The notes below the pieces were generated by a model. That model was not told the DNA's origin. It did no database searches and saw nothing but the letters and a program-made list of their open reading frames with translations. Of a DNA stretch of 64,000 nt, positions 12,001 through 24,000 are shown in pieces. The translations under genes and the position numbers were made by a program. The DNA lies in assembly GCA_002118135.1 (NCBI GenBank), contig BDIU01000160.1:124001-188000 (forward strand), in the 5' to 3' direction. The DNA comes from Trebouxia sp. TZW2008 (lineage: Eukaryota > Chlorophyta > Trebouxiophyceae > Trebouxiales > Trebouxiaceae). Numbering within the stretch: position 1 is the stretch's first letter; each line of letters opens with the position of its first letter.

Positions 12001-12956
12001 ACACTGACATCTCTGAGTCAGGACACGTTGGTCCAAAGACAACTTCTCGGAACTGATGCGACTGTTTCATAGTGAAATCACTGTGAAGACTTTGATAGTG
12101 CTCAGATGAGGGCAGTACCTTACTTGCATGCGCTCCTTGATGACGTCGACAGGCGTAAAGACGATGCCAGCGATGGCCTGTGTGTAGCAGCCAACAAGCA
12201 TGTCCCCTAGCATGCCACAATCTGGCGGCAACATGCGCTTACCGCTCTCGTACCCACCAAAGTACAAGGCAGTGGCGGGTACGACACCAGACAGCACAGC
12301 CCCAAAGCCGCGATAGAAGCCAGCCAGGCCTTCAGCTTTGCCCACCTGTACATTGAATTGTCCATACACAGAAGTGCCACTCCAGCTGAAGTGCAGAGAC
12401 TGGTTAGTCAAGTGCCTTGTCCGTATATCAAGTGACCTGATATCAAGAAACTACTGTGAAGGCATAGTGAAAATGCACAACAGCATGTGTGTTCACAGCG
12501 CATTTCAATGCAAGAACAGCACACCCTCTCTGTAGCAACATTTATTTGAAGAAAATATCTTGGCTTATTCACAGCCTGCCAGCCAACAGATGATGAGCTG
12601 TTGAAGCCAAGCTTTGAGACCTCCAATAAAGACAAGTTGCCTGGGAGGAGAAGCAGGGGACTGCGAAAGGGATCAAATGGACAACACGAGTCACCTGCTG
12701 GAATGCCTTGAGCGTGCTGGCTCCATGTCTTGCACCTTGCAGCTGTTGTTGCGCTTTGATGGTGTCTGCTGGGTCTGCATTGCCAGATGCACGTCAGTAC
12801 TATGCTTTGTCACAGGTTGGGTTGACAGCAAGCCTTACATGTCAGCACTCGAGCAGCAATCGAGGATGCTGCTCCTGCTGCTGGTCCATGCCAAAGTGGT
12901 GTCAGTTTCGTCTCTGTCGTGGATGTGACATGCTTCGTATCATCGTTGCGCCTCAT
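9086..12956 (-). CDS. Mitochondrial carrier family (SLC25) transporter
   Basis: Seven exons on the minus strand: 12956-12839, 12774-12695, 12345-12124, 10959-10768, 10397-10284, 9985-9913 and 9204-9086. They give 305 aa, the usual length for the family. Three carrier signatures are visible: YPADTIK (about 40-46), TPVDVIKERMQ (about 130-140) and HPADVVKTRLQ (about 232-242), each after a small-residue-rich helix. The C-terminus is the usual helix ending APGAAIQWFIYERVK. Such proteins exchange metabolites across the mitochondrial inner membrane (sometimes other organelle membranes). The substrate cannot be read here. Intron 4 uses a GC donor (CAG|GCAAGG). Introns 3-5 contain tandem copies of the 5' parts of exons 4 and 5. 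The start ATG is the first in frame with no upstream exon needed. Confidence 0.88.
10145..10640 (-). repeat. Copies of carrier exon 5 flanking the real exon
   Basis: Besides the used exon (10397-10284), bases 10505-10630 repeat its first two thirds, with matching 'catctgcagggtgg' and 'cagcaatgcccca' blocks. Bases about 10175-10240 repeat a shorter part. Both are diverged, and only the central copy keeps the full reading frame and donor. Confidence 0.75.
10990..11335 (-). repeat. Three tandem copies of the 5' half of carrier exon 4
   Basis: Three diverged copies of the first 75 bases of exon 4, at about 11325-11240, 11185-11115 and 11075-10995, precede the functional copy at 10959. Each starts near an AG acceptor and repeats the codons for an ...LMQxAY...AFxALT segment. 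They stop where the exon's second half should begin, so they cannot replace it. Confidence 0.8.
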
Positions 12957-13417
12957 TGCACGATCTTACACAATTCGAAAGGCTTGTCGAGCACTGTTGC
13001 GTGATACTATTTGTTGTTACGCATAGGCGCATGCATGCTCGCTCAAGCATGCAGGGCACCGGCTTTTTAGGCCGAGCTATCTGCTTGTGAGCAGCTTCTG
13101 ACCGCAACCATCTTGCTAGCGACTACTTTGTGCTTCACAGGTTTGATCAAGGAACGCCATTGTGCAGCATGCTCGCTGAGCCAAGCTTGAAGCCTTTCTC
13201 GGTCAACGCCATATGTATTTGGCTTGAAGTGTCAGGTGACTTGACCCGGGGTCGCGACACTTTGTGCTATCTGCTTGGAGGGTGTTGTGAGACGCTCAAG
13301 CGCGTAGCACGCTTCGGTTGGCCCACGCCAGGTTGTTCAGACAGCTCGTGGGCCTGCCCTGCGCCTCAGCTTATCAGCGTTAGAATCTAGCGTTCCCTTC
13401 GGGCGCTTCCGTCGGCA
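12957..13417. promoter_or_regulatory. Shared divergent promoter region (carrier / CYP97B)
   Basis: 461 bases separate the start codons of the minus-strand carrier and the plus-strand P450. Both 5' UTRs and promoters must lie here unless there are upstream untranslated exons. I see no clear TATA element. The call rests on gene orientation alone. Confidence 0.45.
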
Positions 13418-16400
13418 ATGCAGAGCACTTGTCTGAATCTGCCCGCCTGCAGACATCTGTCAGTGAGACCGTGCTCTCGCGGCGCACCTTTCAGACCCGC
13501 GCCGCTGACTAGAGCAGCAGTGCACCTGAAGTCCCATGCTTTGTCCTGCCACAAGGCACGACAGCACAGCCACTTCAGCAGGCATCAACTCAGGGGACAT
13601 CAGCCTAGGCACACAACAACTTGCTCTGCGACTAGCACTGCCATAGGCATTGGGATATTCTTCACACCAAGTATAGTGGCAGTCATCTATGCGTATTTCA
13701 AAGGCAAAGGGAACGTCAAGGACGGCCTCAGCAGACTGCTGACAGAAGTCACACAAGGCTACTTCCAGCCCAATGTTGGAGGTGAAAGCATACCTGTCGC
13801 ACAAGGGGAGCTTTCAGATCTTGCGGGTGATGAGCCTCTGTTCAAAGCTCTTTACCAATGGTCAGTCATGCACTACTCTTGCATGCGTATGCATGCATGC
13901 CCTGAGTCAATCATGCTTTGTCCTTGCAACCATACGCAGTCATGCCCTGGGTCAGTCAAGCATCGCCCTTGCATGCAAATGCAGTCATGCCCTGACTCAG
14001 TCAAGCACTATTCTTGCGCGAACATGCACGTATGCCCTGGGTCAGTCATGCACACATTTGGTCAAGGTCATGTCTGCAGATAAGCTTGCAGTCGCCTTGC
14101 ACAAGTGCTTTGCACATGTTGATGCATCAATACAGGACCTTGCAGGGTGGCAGGCTGTTAGTGCAAATGCAGGTTTCTTGATAGTGGAGGCGTGTACAAG
14201 CTAGCATTTGGGCCCAAGGCATTCATTGTTGTCTCAGACCCTGTAGTGGTCAGGCACCTCCTCAAGGTAATTCTTGCTGCTTGGTTGAGCAATGCTGCAC
14301 ATGCTAGCCCCACAGATGCTATGCATTGCTGGTGGTCCATCTCCACGCATGCATCACATATGTACACATGTACGCATGTACACATACATGAGACGATGCA
14401 AGATGCATCATTTTGGCTAAATTTGCACGGCATTTCTTCACTAGCACTGCATGCAATCAGTCTGAAAGTCTGCCATTGGCACTTACATCAGCAGTCCCAT
14501 TCTGGTTCTACTGCCATGCAAGCACATGCTGTTCCAATCAGATTATGCCCTGACAGTTTTGATCATGCGCCGCCCATGCAAACTTGGCCAGCGAGCCGCC
14601 CTGTGCCTGCTGCATGACTAAGGTGCTTGGCTGCTGCAATATGCATTCAGCTCCTGCAAGAAGGAGTTGGAGCCCATGCAGATATAGATTTGACTTGTAT
14701 TATGCATGCTGGATGACCAGGGATTTTGATTGCAGAAATCAGCTTTCAACATGACATGATGACATCTGTTTGCAGGAGAACGCATTCAACTACGACAAGG
14801 GTGTGCTGGCAGAGATTCTGGAGCCCATCATGGGTAAAGGGCTAATCCCAGCCGACCTAGAGACCTGGAAACCTAGGCGGCGCGCCATAGTCCCAGCTTT
14901 TCACAAGGCCTACCTGGAAGCCATGGTCAACATGTTTGGCCGCTGCACGGAAGTGGCAGTGCAAAAGCTGGACGCCATTGCTGCATCAGGCAAGGTACAG
15001 AATGCCGCCTGGCTCTTGTGTTGTTTGTCATACAATTTGCAGAGTGTTCTGGTAAGTGCGGCAGCTGGCATCGTTTCAGCCATGAGTAAGTTTGGCATTT
15101 GTCAGCATTCTACCCATGAGTGACTCTGCTGCGGAACAGCAATGGTCAGCATGTGTGGCCGCTGCACAGAAGTAGCAGTGCAGAAGCTGGACGCCATTGC
15201 CGCATCAGGCAAGGTACAGACTGCTTCCTGGCATGTGTGCTGCTTGCTGTACAGTGTGCAGGTGCTAACACAACACTATAGCCAAAGGGATCTCAAGTTT
15301 GATGACATGATAGTATGCAACAGGACGCCATTGCTGCATCAGGCGCGGCACAGAGTGCTTCCTGGCATGTGTAGTGACTATGCTTACAGCATGTTGCCTG
15401 AAGTGGCCAAGCTGACAGCAGGTTGCCTGTGTTTTGCTTACTGCATGTTGCGTGTGATTGTTATGCTGATGCAATGTCGCCAACAGTAGCTATGCTCATG
15501 GCATGTTGCCTGTGATCGTCATGTCTTCAGGATGTTGCCTGTGACTGTCATGCCTACAGCAGGTTGTCATTGACTGTAGGAGACAGACATGGAGGCTGAG
15601 TTTCTGAGCTTTGGCATGCATAGAACTGGTTTGGGGCTTACAGCATGTTGCCTGCACTGCTGTGCTTACAGCAAGATGCCTGCAGTTGTCATGCTTTCAG
15701 CATATTGTTACTGCTCACAGGAGACAGACATGGAGGCTGAGTTCCTGAGTCTTGGCATGGACATCATTGGTCTGGGTGTCTTCAACTATGACTTCAGGTC
15801 TCTCACAACTGAGTCTCCTGTCATCAAGGTAAAGCACAACCCAATACGATAACACTCTCGACACTTGTAGCCATGTGCTAGGTGCCTGTAGCGCAACTCT
15901 TGTCTTGCAAATTTGTGCATGGCAAACAGCAAGTTGTGCAAGCCAGACATGCAATGAGAACATTTCACAGGACAGAGTCTCACTGCACACCTGACCTGCA
16001 TGCACATCATTTGTCATTTTTGCTTGTGCAAGACAGCATGAGATGCTGTGCAGCTGCATCAAGTTGCAAATGCATTGCTCAGCCCTGTATAAGGTATCAG
16101 AAGCAACATAGTGCATTGTATCATCAGCGGACTGCAAGCTTCCAGTCAAAAAGTGCAGAATTGCGTATGCAACAGACATCTAGCTGATGGATTGCCAGCC
16201 CACACTTGATCGGGTTTTCAAACAAAATGCCCACATTTTGTTGGCTACAGCAAAATTCTTACAGCTCGATAGGTTTTCTGGCAAATTGCAGGCAGTGTAT
16301 GGTGTGCTGAAAGAGGCAGAGCATAGGTCAACCTTCTACATACCCTACTGGAATTTGCCATTTGCCAAGAACCTGGTCCCGCGTCAGCGCAAATTCTACG

Positions 16401-19400
16401 CTGATCTGGCTGTGATCAATGACTGCTTGGATGGGCTCATAGCTCAAGCCAAGAACACACGTCAAACAGATGATGCAGAGGCTCTGCAGGCCAGAGACTA
16501 TTCCAAGGTACGCTGTTTTCTTGATGTAACAACTGCAAAAAGCTGTCTCTACATTGAGGTGTTGGCCATGATCAATGATTGCTTGGATGGGCTGATAGCT
16601 CAAGCCAAAAACACATGTCAGACAGACGATGCAGAGGCTCTGCAGGTCAGATTTACTCTCAGGCGTCTTGCAAACAGTCTGTGTGTCACATCATATAGTG
16701 AAGTCAACGCCTTCTTTCAAGTTTGTAAAGCAGGCATACAGTCCTGATGCCTGTGAGATGTTGTCCTGTCTTGCAGGAAGCTCATACATTTAGCATGGTT
16801 CCTAAAACTATGCTTGTCCCTTGCTGCTTCACAACTCTTGCATCATGTTGTTGTCACTGCATCATGTGTTTTCCTGCTTCCTGATTGTGCCCAAGATGAC
16901 TCTGCAGGTGAAAGATCCCAGCTTGCTGCGCTTCATGGTGGACCTACGGGACGCTGACATTGATGACAAGCAGCTGAGGGATGATCTGATGACCATGTTG
17001 ATTGCTGGGCATGAAACCACAGCTGCGGTGCTGACCTGGACCCTGTTTCAGCTCATGCAAGCGCCTGAGGCCCTAGCAAAGGCAGTGCAGGAAATCGACC
17101 AAGTTGTTGGAGACGCCAAGCCAGGTCAGCACAGCATTATGTAATAATCAGTAAGCACAGGGCTTATATGTCAACGAGCAGTAGTGTTGACTGATCGTGA
17201 GTTTTTGTTTTGCCAATGCTAATCTGGACCGTGTCAGCTCATGCAAGCGCCTGAAGCTCTAGCAAAGGCAGTGTAAAATGTTGACCAAGTTGTTGGAAAC
17301 CCAAGCCATGCCAGCACATTGTTTATGTGCTGATCAGTCATGAGGTGTAGCAACCGTTAGTAAGGGATCCTTGCTTGATCATTGCTGACCTGGACCCAGC
17401 TCACGCAAACGCCTGGGACCCCAGCAAAGGCAGTGCAGAAACTCAGAAAGTTGTTGGAGACACCATGCCAGGTCAGCACACTACGTATGTGACAGTGTGT
17501 ATGTGATGATCAGTAATGGTTACTAAGGAAATTTGCTTACTCAGTGCTGATGCAAGCTCCATTTTGGGTCATGTCAATTCTTGAAGCTCTAGCCAAAACA
17601 GTGCAGGAAATTGACCAACTTGTTGAAGACACCATGCCAGGTCAGCACAGGGTCTGCGTCATGATGAGCAAGATACCTTTGCTTAGTCAGTGCTGGTGTG
17701 GACCCTGTTACAGTAGACTCTCTTTGTAAGGACACTCGGTGTAAGGACAATCTGGATGTAAGCACAACGCCATTGGTAGCCAATCACTGCATTCTGACTG
17801 CACTGGTCCCTCTGAGTAAGGACAATTCGATGTAAGGACAAGTTTCTTGATAACCAAAGCAGTCGTTACAAAGAGAGTTTACTGTACAGCTTGTGCAAGT
17901 CATATTGGCAGAGTCCCTGTGGCTGTGCCTTGAAACTCCAATCCTGATCAGGCAAGCCTGATGGGACCAGACGATCCCCCCCCCCCTCCCCACCATCATG
18001 AAGCGCCCACCATTGTCCATCCTGCTGCAGGACTGCAGCACATTCAGCAGATACCGTATGTACGAGCCATTCTGGCAGAATCCCTGCGGCTGTATCCTCA
18101 GCCCCCTATTCTAATTAGGCGTGCCCTGGGGGATGATACCCTCCCTACGCCTTTAGGGGGGGACCCCAATGGCTACCCCATTGGCAAAGGAGCTGACCTC
18201 TTCATCTCTGTTTGGAACCTTCACAGGCAAGCTGCTGATTACATATAGTATTCATAACAATGATGATAATTATATCAAAAATTATTTGTAATATACACAG
18301 TAAGCACTACGCTTATCATTATTGTGAACAATCATGATTTAGGATTGTTCTAGCACAAAATCCTTGGTGAGTGTGAGATAAGCTGCGCATTGTCTGGCTT
18401 TAGACTGCTTTCTTGAACGTGATCATAAGCTTTAGTGAGACAAGTCGCCTCACTTGTGAGAGGATTCTGACAGCTGCAGCCCAGATCATTTCTTGTCATT
18501 TTGCTGACCTATGCAGCAGACCTTGTATTTGATATCGCACTAAAACTGATTTTGTGTCTGTTTGACAGGTCGCCACACTTGTGGAAGGATCCTGACACTT
18601 TCCGGCCAGAGCGTTTCTCCGAAACCAATAGCAATCCAGGGTTTGAGGGCAGGTGGGCGGGGTACAGGCCTGAAGCCCAGGGCTCTTCCCTGTACCCTAA
18701 TGAGGTGGCTTCAGATTTTGCCTTCATCCCTTTTGGTGGTGGCGCCAGGAAATGCGTTGGGGACCAATTTGCATTGATGGAAGCCACTGTGGCTCTTGCC
18801 ATGCTACTCAGGCAAGACTGTTTGTAGCATGCAATTACATCCTGATCTTCTTAGTGACAGAAGAATTCGTACAAAGGACGTTTAGCGTGTCTTTGTGTTC
18901 TTAAGGTAAGGGGTTAAATTAACAACATCTCATTTGCAGCAAATTTCATCTCGTTTATTACTTGTTGCAAATGAAGCAGTGTCTCAGCATACTGCTGGAA
19001 GCCACTGTGGCGCTTACCATGCTGCTCAGGCAAGACTCGCCAAATCCATTCAATCATTCATTACGTTCTGAACATGTGCTAAACCAGCTCAGCAGGCCCA
19101 GCTAGGTACTGGAGCAATCAACTGTCTGCAACCGGTCACAGCATGCAATGTTGTCCCCGTTTCAGCAGCTGCGCCATTGGCAGCGTCAGTTTGCATTGCT
19201 GGAAGTCACAATAGCGCTTGCCATGCTACTCAGGCAAGACTGTCACAGCATGCAATTACATCCCATTTGCCGCAAACTCCATCTCATTTGTCATGTGTTG
19301 CAAACGAAGCAATGTCTCAGCGTAGTGCTGCAAGTCACAGTGGCTCTTGCCATGCTACTCAGCCAAGACTCCTTGCAGCATGCAATTGCATCTCATTTGC

Positions 19401-19831
19401 CGCAATTACAGTGACTTCTCTTGGTAGTGACTGCTGTGGGTACCAAGAAGATTGGCCTTACGTTGAGTTGTTCTTGCTCAGGATTACCCCTGCAGTCACA
19501 GTGCAGTGTTTGGTCTCCAATTGCATTGTCCTTACATCAAAAACGTCCTTACACTGAGTGTCCTTGCATCGAGGATGTCCATGCGTAGAGTGTTCTTACA
19601 GTGAGAAGTGACTGGGTTTTGGCTCGCGGCAAAGCCAAGGTTTTGCCTTGACTAATGCAGACATCATTCTGCAGGCGTTTCACCTTCAGCTTTGCAACCT
19701 CAGCTGCGAGTGTGGGGATGGCAACAGGAGCCACAATTCACACTGCCAACGGCCTGAAGGTCAAAGTGGGCAAACGCCAGCCATCAGAGTCAGCAACGGA
19801 AAAATCTAAGGCTGACCTGGCTGCTGTCTGA
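13418..19831 (+). CDS. CYP97B: Cytochrome P450, CYP97B family (plastid carotenoid hydroxylase clade)
   Basis: Nine exons: 13418-13860, 14173-14266, 14776-14994, 15721-15828, 16292-16507, 16908-17124, 18031-18226, 18569-18811 and 19675-19831, giving 630 aa. The first 65 residues are basic and Ser-rich, like a chloroplast transit peptide. P450 signatures are the I-helix AGHETT (393-398), the ExxR motif ESLR (449-452) and the heme loop [10 protein letters not shown] with Cys560. Stretches such as [14 protein letters not shown] and [13 protein letters not shown] match the CYP97 clade, and the LYPNE segment before the heme loop favours CYP97B. CYP97A and C hydroxylate carotene rings; the role of CYP97B is less settled. 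Introns 7 and 8 have GC donors. Several introns hold tandem copies of the preceding exon end, and intron 6 carries a MITE. Confidence 0.92.
13861..14062 (+). repeat. Tandem repeat of the donor-proximal part of P450 intron 1
   Basis: Four units of about 50 bp are each built on 'gtcagtca(t/a)gca', which is the intron's own donor context, followed by 'cttgcatgc...catgccctg'. It begins exactly at the donor (13861). Confidence 0.7.
15142..15360 (+). repeat. Copies of the 3' end of P450 exon 3
   Basis: Bases 15142-15213 repeat the last 72 bases of exon 3 almost perfectly, including an intact AAG|GTACAG donor. A third, shorter copy lies at about 15318-15354. The first copy would keep a frame but duplicates protein sequence, so it is probably skipped. 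Confidence 0.8.
15585..15655 (+). repeat. Copy of the 5' start of P450 exon 4
   Basis: Bases 15590-15640 repeat the start of exon 4 (15721 onward: 'gagacagacatggaggctga') with an upstream AG, then diverge. Confidence 0.7.
16556..16650 (+). repeat. Copy of the 3' part of P450 exon 5
   Basis: Bases 16565-16645 repeat 16410-16490 of exon 5, including 'atgatgcagaggctctgcag', then enter different intron sequence. Confidence 0.8.
17225..17660 (+). repeat. Three decayed copies of the 3' end of P450 exon 6
   Basis: Copies at about 17233-17325, 17390-17480 and 17575-17650 resemble the end of exon 6 (17045-17130). Two of them keep the 'atgccaggtcagcaca' donor context. Internal stops and deletions show decay. 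Confidence 0.8.
17709..17886. mobile_element. Pogo-like MITE (copy 1), in CYP97B intron 6
   Basis: A 178-base element has terminal inverted repeats of about 21 bases. The left end, 17709-17729, is TACAGTAGACTCTCTTTGTA plus A, and the right end, 17866-17886, is its near-perfect reverse complement. The inside is non-coding, with repeated 'gtaaggaca' words. A TIR starting CAGT, bounded by TA, and the CTCTxTxTAAG pattern resemble non-autonomous pogo/Tigger elements. A second copy lies at 35624. Confidence 0.8.
18990..19400 (+). repeat. Three copies of the 3' end of P450 exon 8
   Basis: Copies near 18998-19037, 19185-19265 and 19325-19400 repeat 'cttgccatgctactcaggca' and following intron bases. 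The first two retain the GC donor context (CAG|GCAAGA), while the third reads 'cagccaaga'. Confidence 0.8.
19075..19132 (-). repeat. Dispersed repeat R1
   Basis: On the minus strand this reads about 'ctccagtacctagctggg...gctgagctggtt'. Related copies on the plus strand lie at 19985-20040, 25823-25891 and 38614-38657. The shared core is 'cctagctgg(g/c)cctgctga(g/a)cctgcctagca'. No coding capacity and no clear ends were found. Confidence 0.6.
19409..19605. mobile_element. Degenerate MITE-related fragment
   Basis: Inverted-orientation words of the MITE are recognisable: 'accaagaaga' and several 'gtcctta' blocks. The ends are badly decayed. Similar weak fragments lie near 11930-12060, 21840-21975 and 28165-28255. 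Confidence 0.45.
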
Positions 19832-21057
19832 GGTCGTGAGTCACTTTTCAAGGTGACATGCTACGAGATACAAAGCTCATTCGAAGGCAAATGTTTGGTG
19901 TCATGCATACCATCAGACTCAGCAAACAAAAAGTCTAAGGCTGACCTGGCTGTAGTCTAAAGGCACAAGCTACTGACTGGTTCGAGACAGCTGATTGCTC
20001 CAGTACGTACCTAGCCGGGCTTTCTCAGCTTGTCTAGCATGCATATTAGATCAACGAATGATGAACACTTATCATGTTGACATGGTGTGAGACACAAAGG
20101 TCGTTGAAGGCAGTTTCTTGGTACGCACGTACATATATGCATACCTGGGAGCAGCAGCAGCATGGGTGACATCATCTATCAATCAATAGAATCTTCAGTC
20201 CAGGGTAGAGAGCAAGAAGCAACACATCGGACTTCCTAGCTTGAAAGCACAGGTGCATGCGTCTGGCATTGAAGGCAGCTGATCGCGAGAAGTCTGGGTT
20301 TTGTGGCTTGCTGAGGCGTTGCGGACTCTCATGATCGCCAAGCATGAGACAGTGCTCGTGAGGGTTACATTCAGACCAGACAATGGACCATGGGTCCCTA
20401 GGCCTGGTCTAGGCAGCCAATAAGTGCACACATGTATACATTTATACATGCATTTACATATCTGATCTCTGATTATAGAGTTTACATTGTGATTTTCATG
20501 ATTTTGTCAAAGTCTGGGGTTTGAGAATGACAGTTATGCAGCTCAACGAAACTATCAGATGAGCTGTCAGATGGCTGTGCAAGGTTTTCCAATATATTCA
20601 TAAGATCACGCATAGATCCTTTTGACCACACCAAGGGCTGACGGTGTCAGTCTCCTGTGTCACCACTGAAGCACACTGCTGCCTGACTGGCTGTGGAACA
20701 CAAGACGGTACCATCAGCAATGGACGTTAGCACTAAAATGCCGCTTGTGCATATGTAGCTTTGTTACTCAGCACCGTCTTTACACTTTGTTACACCCTCA
20801 ATAGCATATCTGCACCTGTATAGCTATTGACACTGCTGCTCATGACTGCTGCTTCTCAGTGAACAATGCTTTTGACTGCAGTGAAACATCACTGTATAGC
20901 TGCCATTTTCGTCAACTGCTGTTTCGCATCATGTGACAGCAAGGGTCATGCCTTGGGATTACTCAAGCACTCGCTCACTAAACGGGGGTTGGCACGAAAG
21001 CATGAAATGAACAAAACTCTTTAGCAAAACATCACATGATGATGTCACATGAGCACA
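19832..21057. other. Convergent intergenic spacer (CYP97B / SDR)
   Basis: 1.2 kb between two 3' ends. It holds the P450 tail copy and one R1 repeat (19985-20040). No gene is visible. Confidence 0.5.
19910..19970 (+). repeat. Copy of the last P450 codons after the stop
   Basis: Bases about 19918-19965 repeat the last codons of exon 9 ('tctaaggctgacctggctg') 110 bases past the true stop, in the presumed 3' UTR. Confidence 0.7.
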
Positions 21058-24000
21058 TCAGTTGATGAGCATTCCACCAGTGACGCTCAAAATAGCTCCC
21101 ACGACATAGCTGGAATCTGTTTCTGTGGCAAGGAAGACTGCTGGAGGTCCATACTCAGCAGGCTGGGCAGGGCGCCCAATGGGGGTCATTTCTGTACCAA
21201 ATGTGTTTGTCTGCAACCAACACGAATGTTCAATGTCAGATGTGTGTACAAAGACGCTCAGAGCAAGCCTGCCTGGCAAGACAGGACTTGAGCCACGCAC
21301 ACCTAGCACATGTGCTGTCATTTGTAATCATCATGTTATTATTAACACAAATGCTTACACATCGCCAGAACATATTATACCTGATCTCGCATGCTTCCAA
21401 AGCTTGCTGATCAGTGCAGCTTTGAAAAGCTCCTTCCTGATGTCCAACAAAACGAGCAGAACAAGTCTGGGTGTTGGGCCAGGACAAGAAGAGGACCTTG
21501 ACATGATCCATACAGAGATGATGTTATTTCAGATGAAAGCTGTTGAATCATCCAGTTGAGCTTGATTGGGTTTAGGGTCTGATGGGTCCATTCAGCTGAG
21601 CAGTGATGATGCGCATGAAAGAGAGCATAAGAATGGCAAGAGCAAACTTGCCTGCAGTCAAGCTGACATGAGCTGTCGATGCAACCTGTCACTGCTGCTC
21701 TGCAACCAAAAGAGGGTTTTTGGCTCTTGTCATTGCATACGCTAACAAGCAACAAACTGACAACATTGCAAGACGATGCATCCCAGGCTGATGCATAGCT
21801 TGCCAACTTACCACCACCAACCGCATTGACTTCTTGTTGTCAGCACAGTTAATAAGAGGGCATCCTTGAGGTAACGGCAATGCAATTGCAGAACAGTCAC
21901 TAAATTTTGATTGCAATGGCACCTCTCAGCAAGGACAATGTTCTTGTCAGCAAAGCAGTCACTACAAGGAGAGGCCAGTGTACAAGAAACACACGCAGAC
22001 AGGGCAAACGCGGCAAACGACAGCTGACATGCTCAGGCGTAGAGGGCATACCAATTATTAGGGAACGATGACACAACCAGCACTATTTGTGACTTTCTCT
22101 TTTCATCCCACAAGACTGCAGCATGATGCATGCTCAGGCACTGTGAGTGCTTACCATTTCATCAGGGAAGGATGACACAACCAAGGGGGTCCACACTGGA
22201 CCAGGGGCAATGCAGTTCACGCGGATGCCTCTTGAGATCAGGTGGGATGACAAGCCCTTGGTGAAAGTCACAATGGCACCCTGCACACCAGCATTTGCTG
22301 CTCTCAGCCACTTTGACGAAGCATTGGAATTGAGAAGGGAAACATCACAAAGCATCCATCAGTTGCCAACATACCTCGATGCAGTCATAGTCAAAGGTGC
22401 AATCGTAGTGAAGGGTACCAATACAGTCACACATAGCCGGGCTTGACGCTACATTGCACAATTCCACAACATCACCCTTGAGAAGTTATTCACTTGCCAG
22501 CATACCTTGGTGCAGGCATAGTCAAGGATACCAGGCTCTGGCTGATAGGCCTGGACAGATGCCACATTGATAATAGCACTGCCCTTGCCCATGTGCTTCA
22601 CAGCCCTCTGAGCAATGGTGAAGTAGGCCAAAATGTTGGTGTGGAAGGTCCTTTCAAGCCTTTCACGCCCAATCTCCTCAAATTTGTCCACTTTCTTGTC
22701 TTGCAGGGCAGCGTTGTTGACTAGAACGTCGATGCGGCCCCACTTCTTGACTGTCTCATCAACAATTTTTCTGCACAGGAACAACAAGCAAGTCGGTGAT
22801 TGCATGTTGTAGGGCAGCGGTTTTGACCAGAATGTCAATGCGGCCCCACTTCTTGACTGTCTCATTGACGATGTACCTGCCCAGGAAGAGCAAGCGAGTA
22901 CATGTATGTTGTAGCGCAGCATGTTTGACCAGAATGTCAATGCGGCCCCAAATATTGACCGTCTCATCAGACGCAGGGCGAGGGCAGCATTGTTGACCAG
23001 AATATCGATGCGGCCCCACTTCTTTTACTGTTTCATCCACTGTTGTCCTGCGCAAGCACAACAAGCAAAGCAGTGGGCGTGACACTATTGCTTTCATGTC
23101 AACTCTCCCTACACAAGCAAACCAAACAAGTCTGCTAGGAACAACACCACTGCTGCAGGTATATCCAACTCAGATACAAGGATAAATAACACAAGAACAC
23201 TCTCTTGAGAAGACCATTGCATTCAGGGACCAATCACTATACCAAGTTGGCAGTGTCAGCGTTTGGAGTACAGACAAATGATGTACGTGAAGAGTCTGTT
23301 TCTGAAACAATGGTAGACTGTTGGTTGTGCAATGCATGTTGGAGAACTGCGAGCAGCATACACATGGCAAGTCTGCTGAATCTATCAAACTGAGAGCGCT
23401 CAGGTTAGTTTCTTTTTCTTCCTGCTTCCTCAATGCATTGTCAGACACACTTCGTCACTTTGGCCACACACACCTAGCACATGTTCTGGAATGTGAAATT
23501 ATATTATTGTTACTATAACTGTTATCATTACTACTTGAGTTGCAAAGCTTACTGACAGCGCGATTTGGGTACCCAGAAATGAGCCTGCCATTGTCCCACG
23601 TTGATCGTATGCTGAACCATGACTTCCTAGCCCTTAGCCAGCTATGCGCACATTGCTATCCATCAGTACAGTGCTTGCTGCATTGTGCTATCTTGTCTCA
23701 ATGCTTGAGTCATGGCAAAGCACTGGCACTCATGATCATGACAACATGCAATGTTGCATGCTTACTTGCATTGCGCCTCCTGGGTGAGATCGCCAGGTAG
23801 CAATATTGCTTCTTGACCTGCATCCTCTATTGCTTTCTTCGTGATTTCACCATCCTTGTCCTCCTTCCAATAAGACAGCCCAACATTTGCACCCTCCCGC
23901 GCAAATGCCAATGCAATGGCTCGCCCAATGCCAGAATCAGCGCCGGTGACCAAAGCAACCTGAAAGATGCAGCAGCATCAGCAGCAGCAACTGGAGGAAT

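Noticed and set aside
17976..17996. C-rich run before CYP97B exon 7 as a coding exon extension
   Set aside because: Reading it would insert a His/Pro run absent from the P450 family; it fits better as part of the intron before the TGCAG acceptor.
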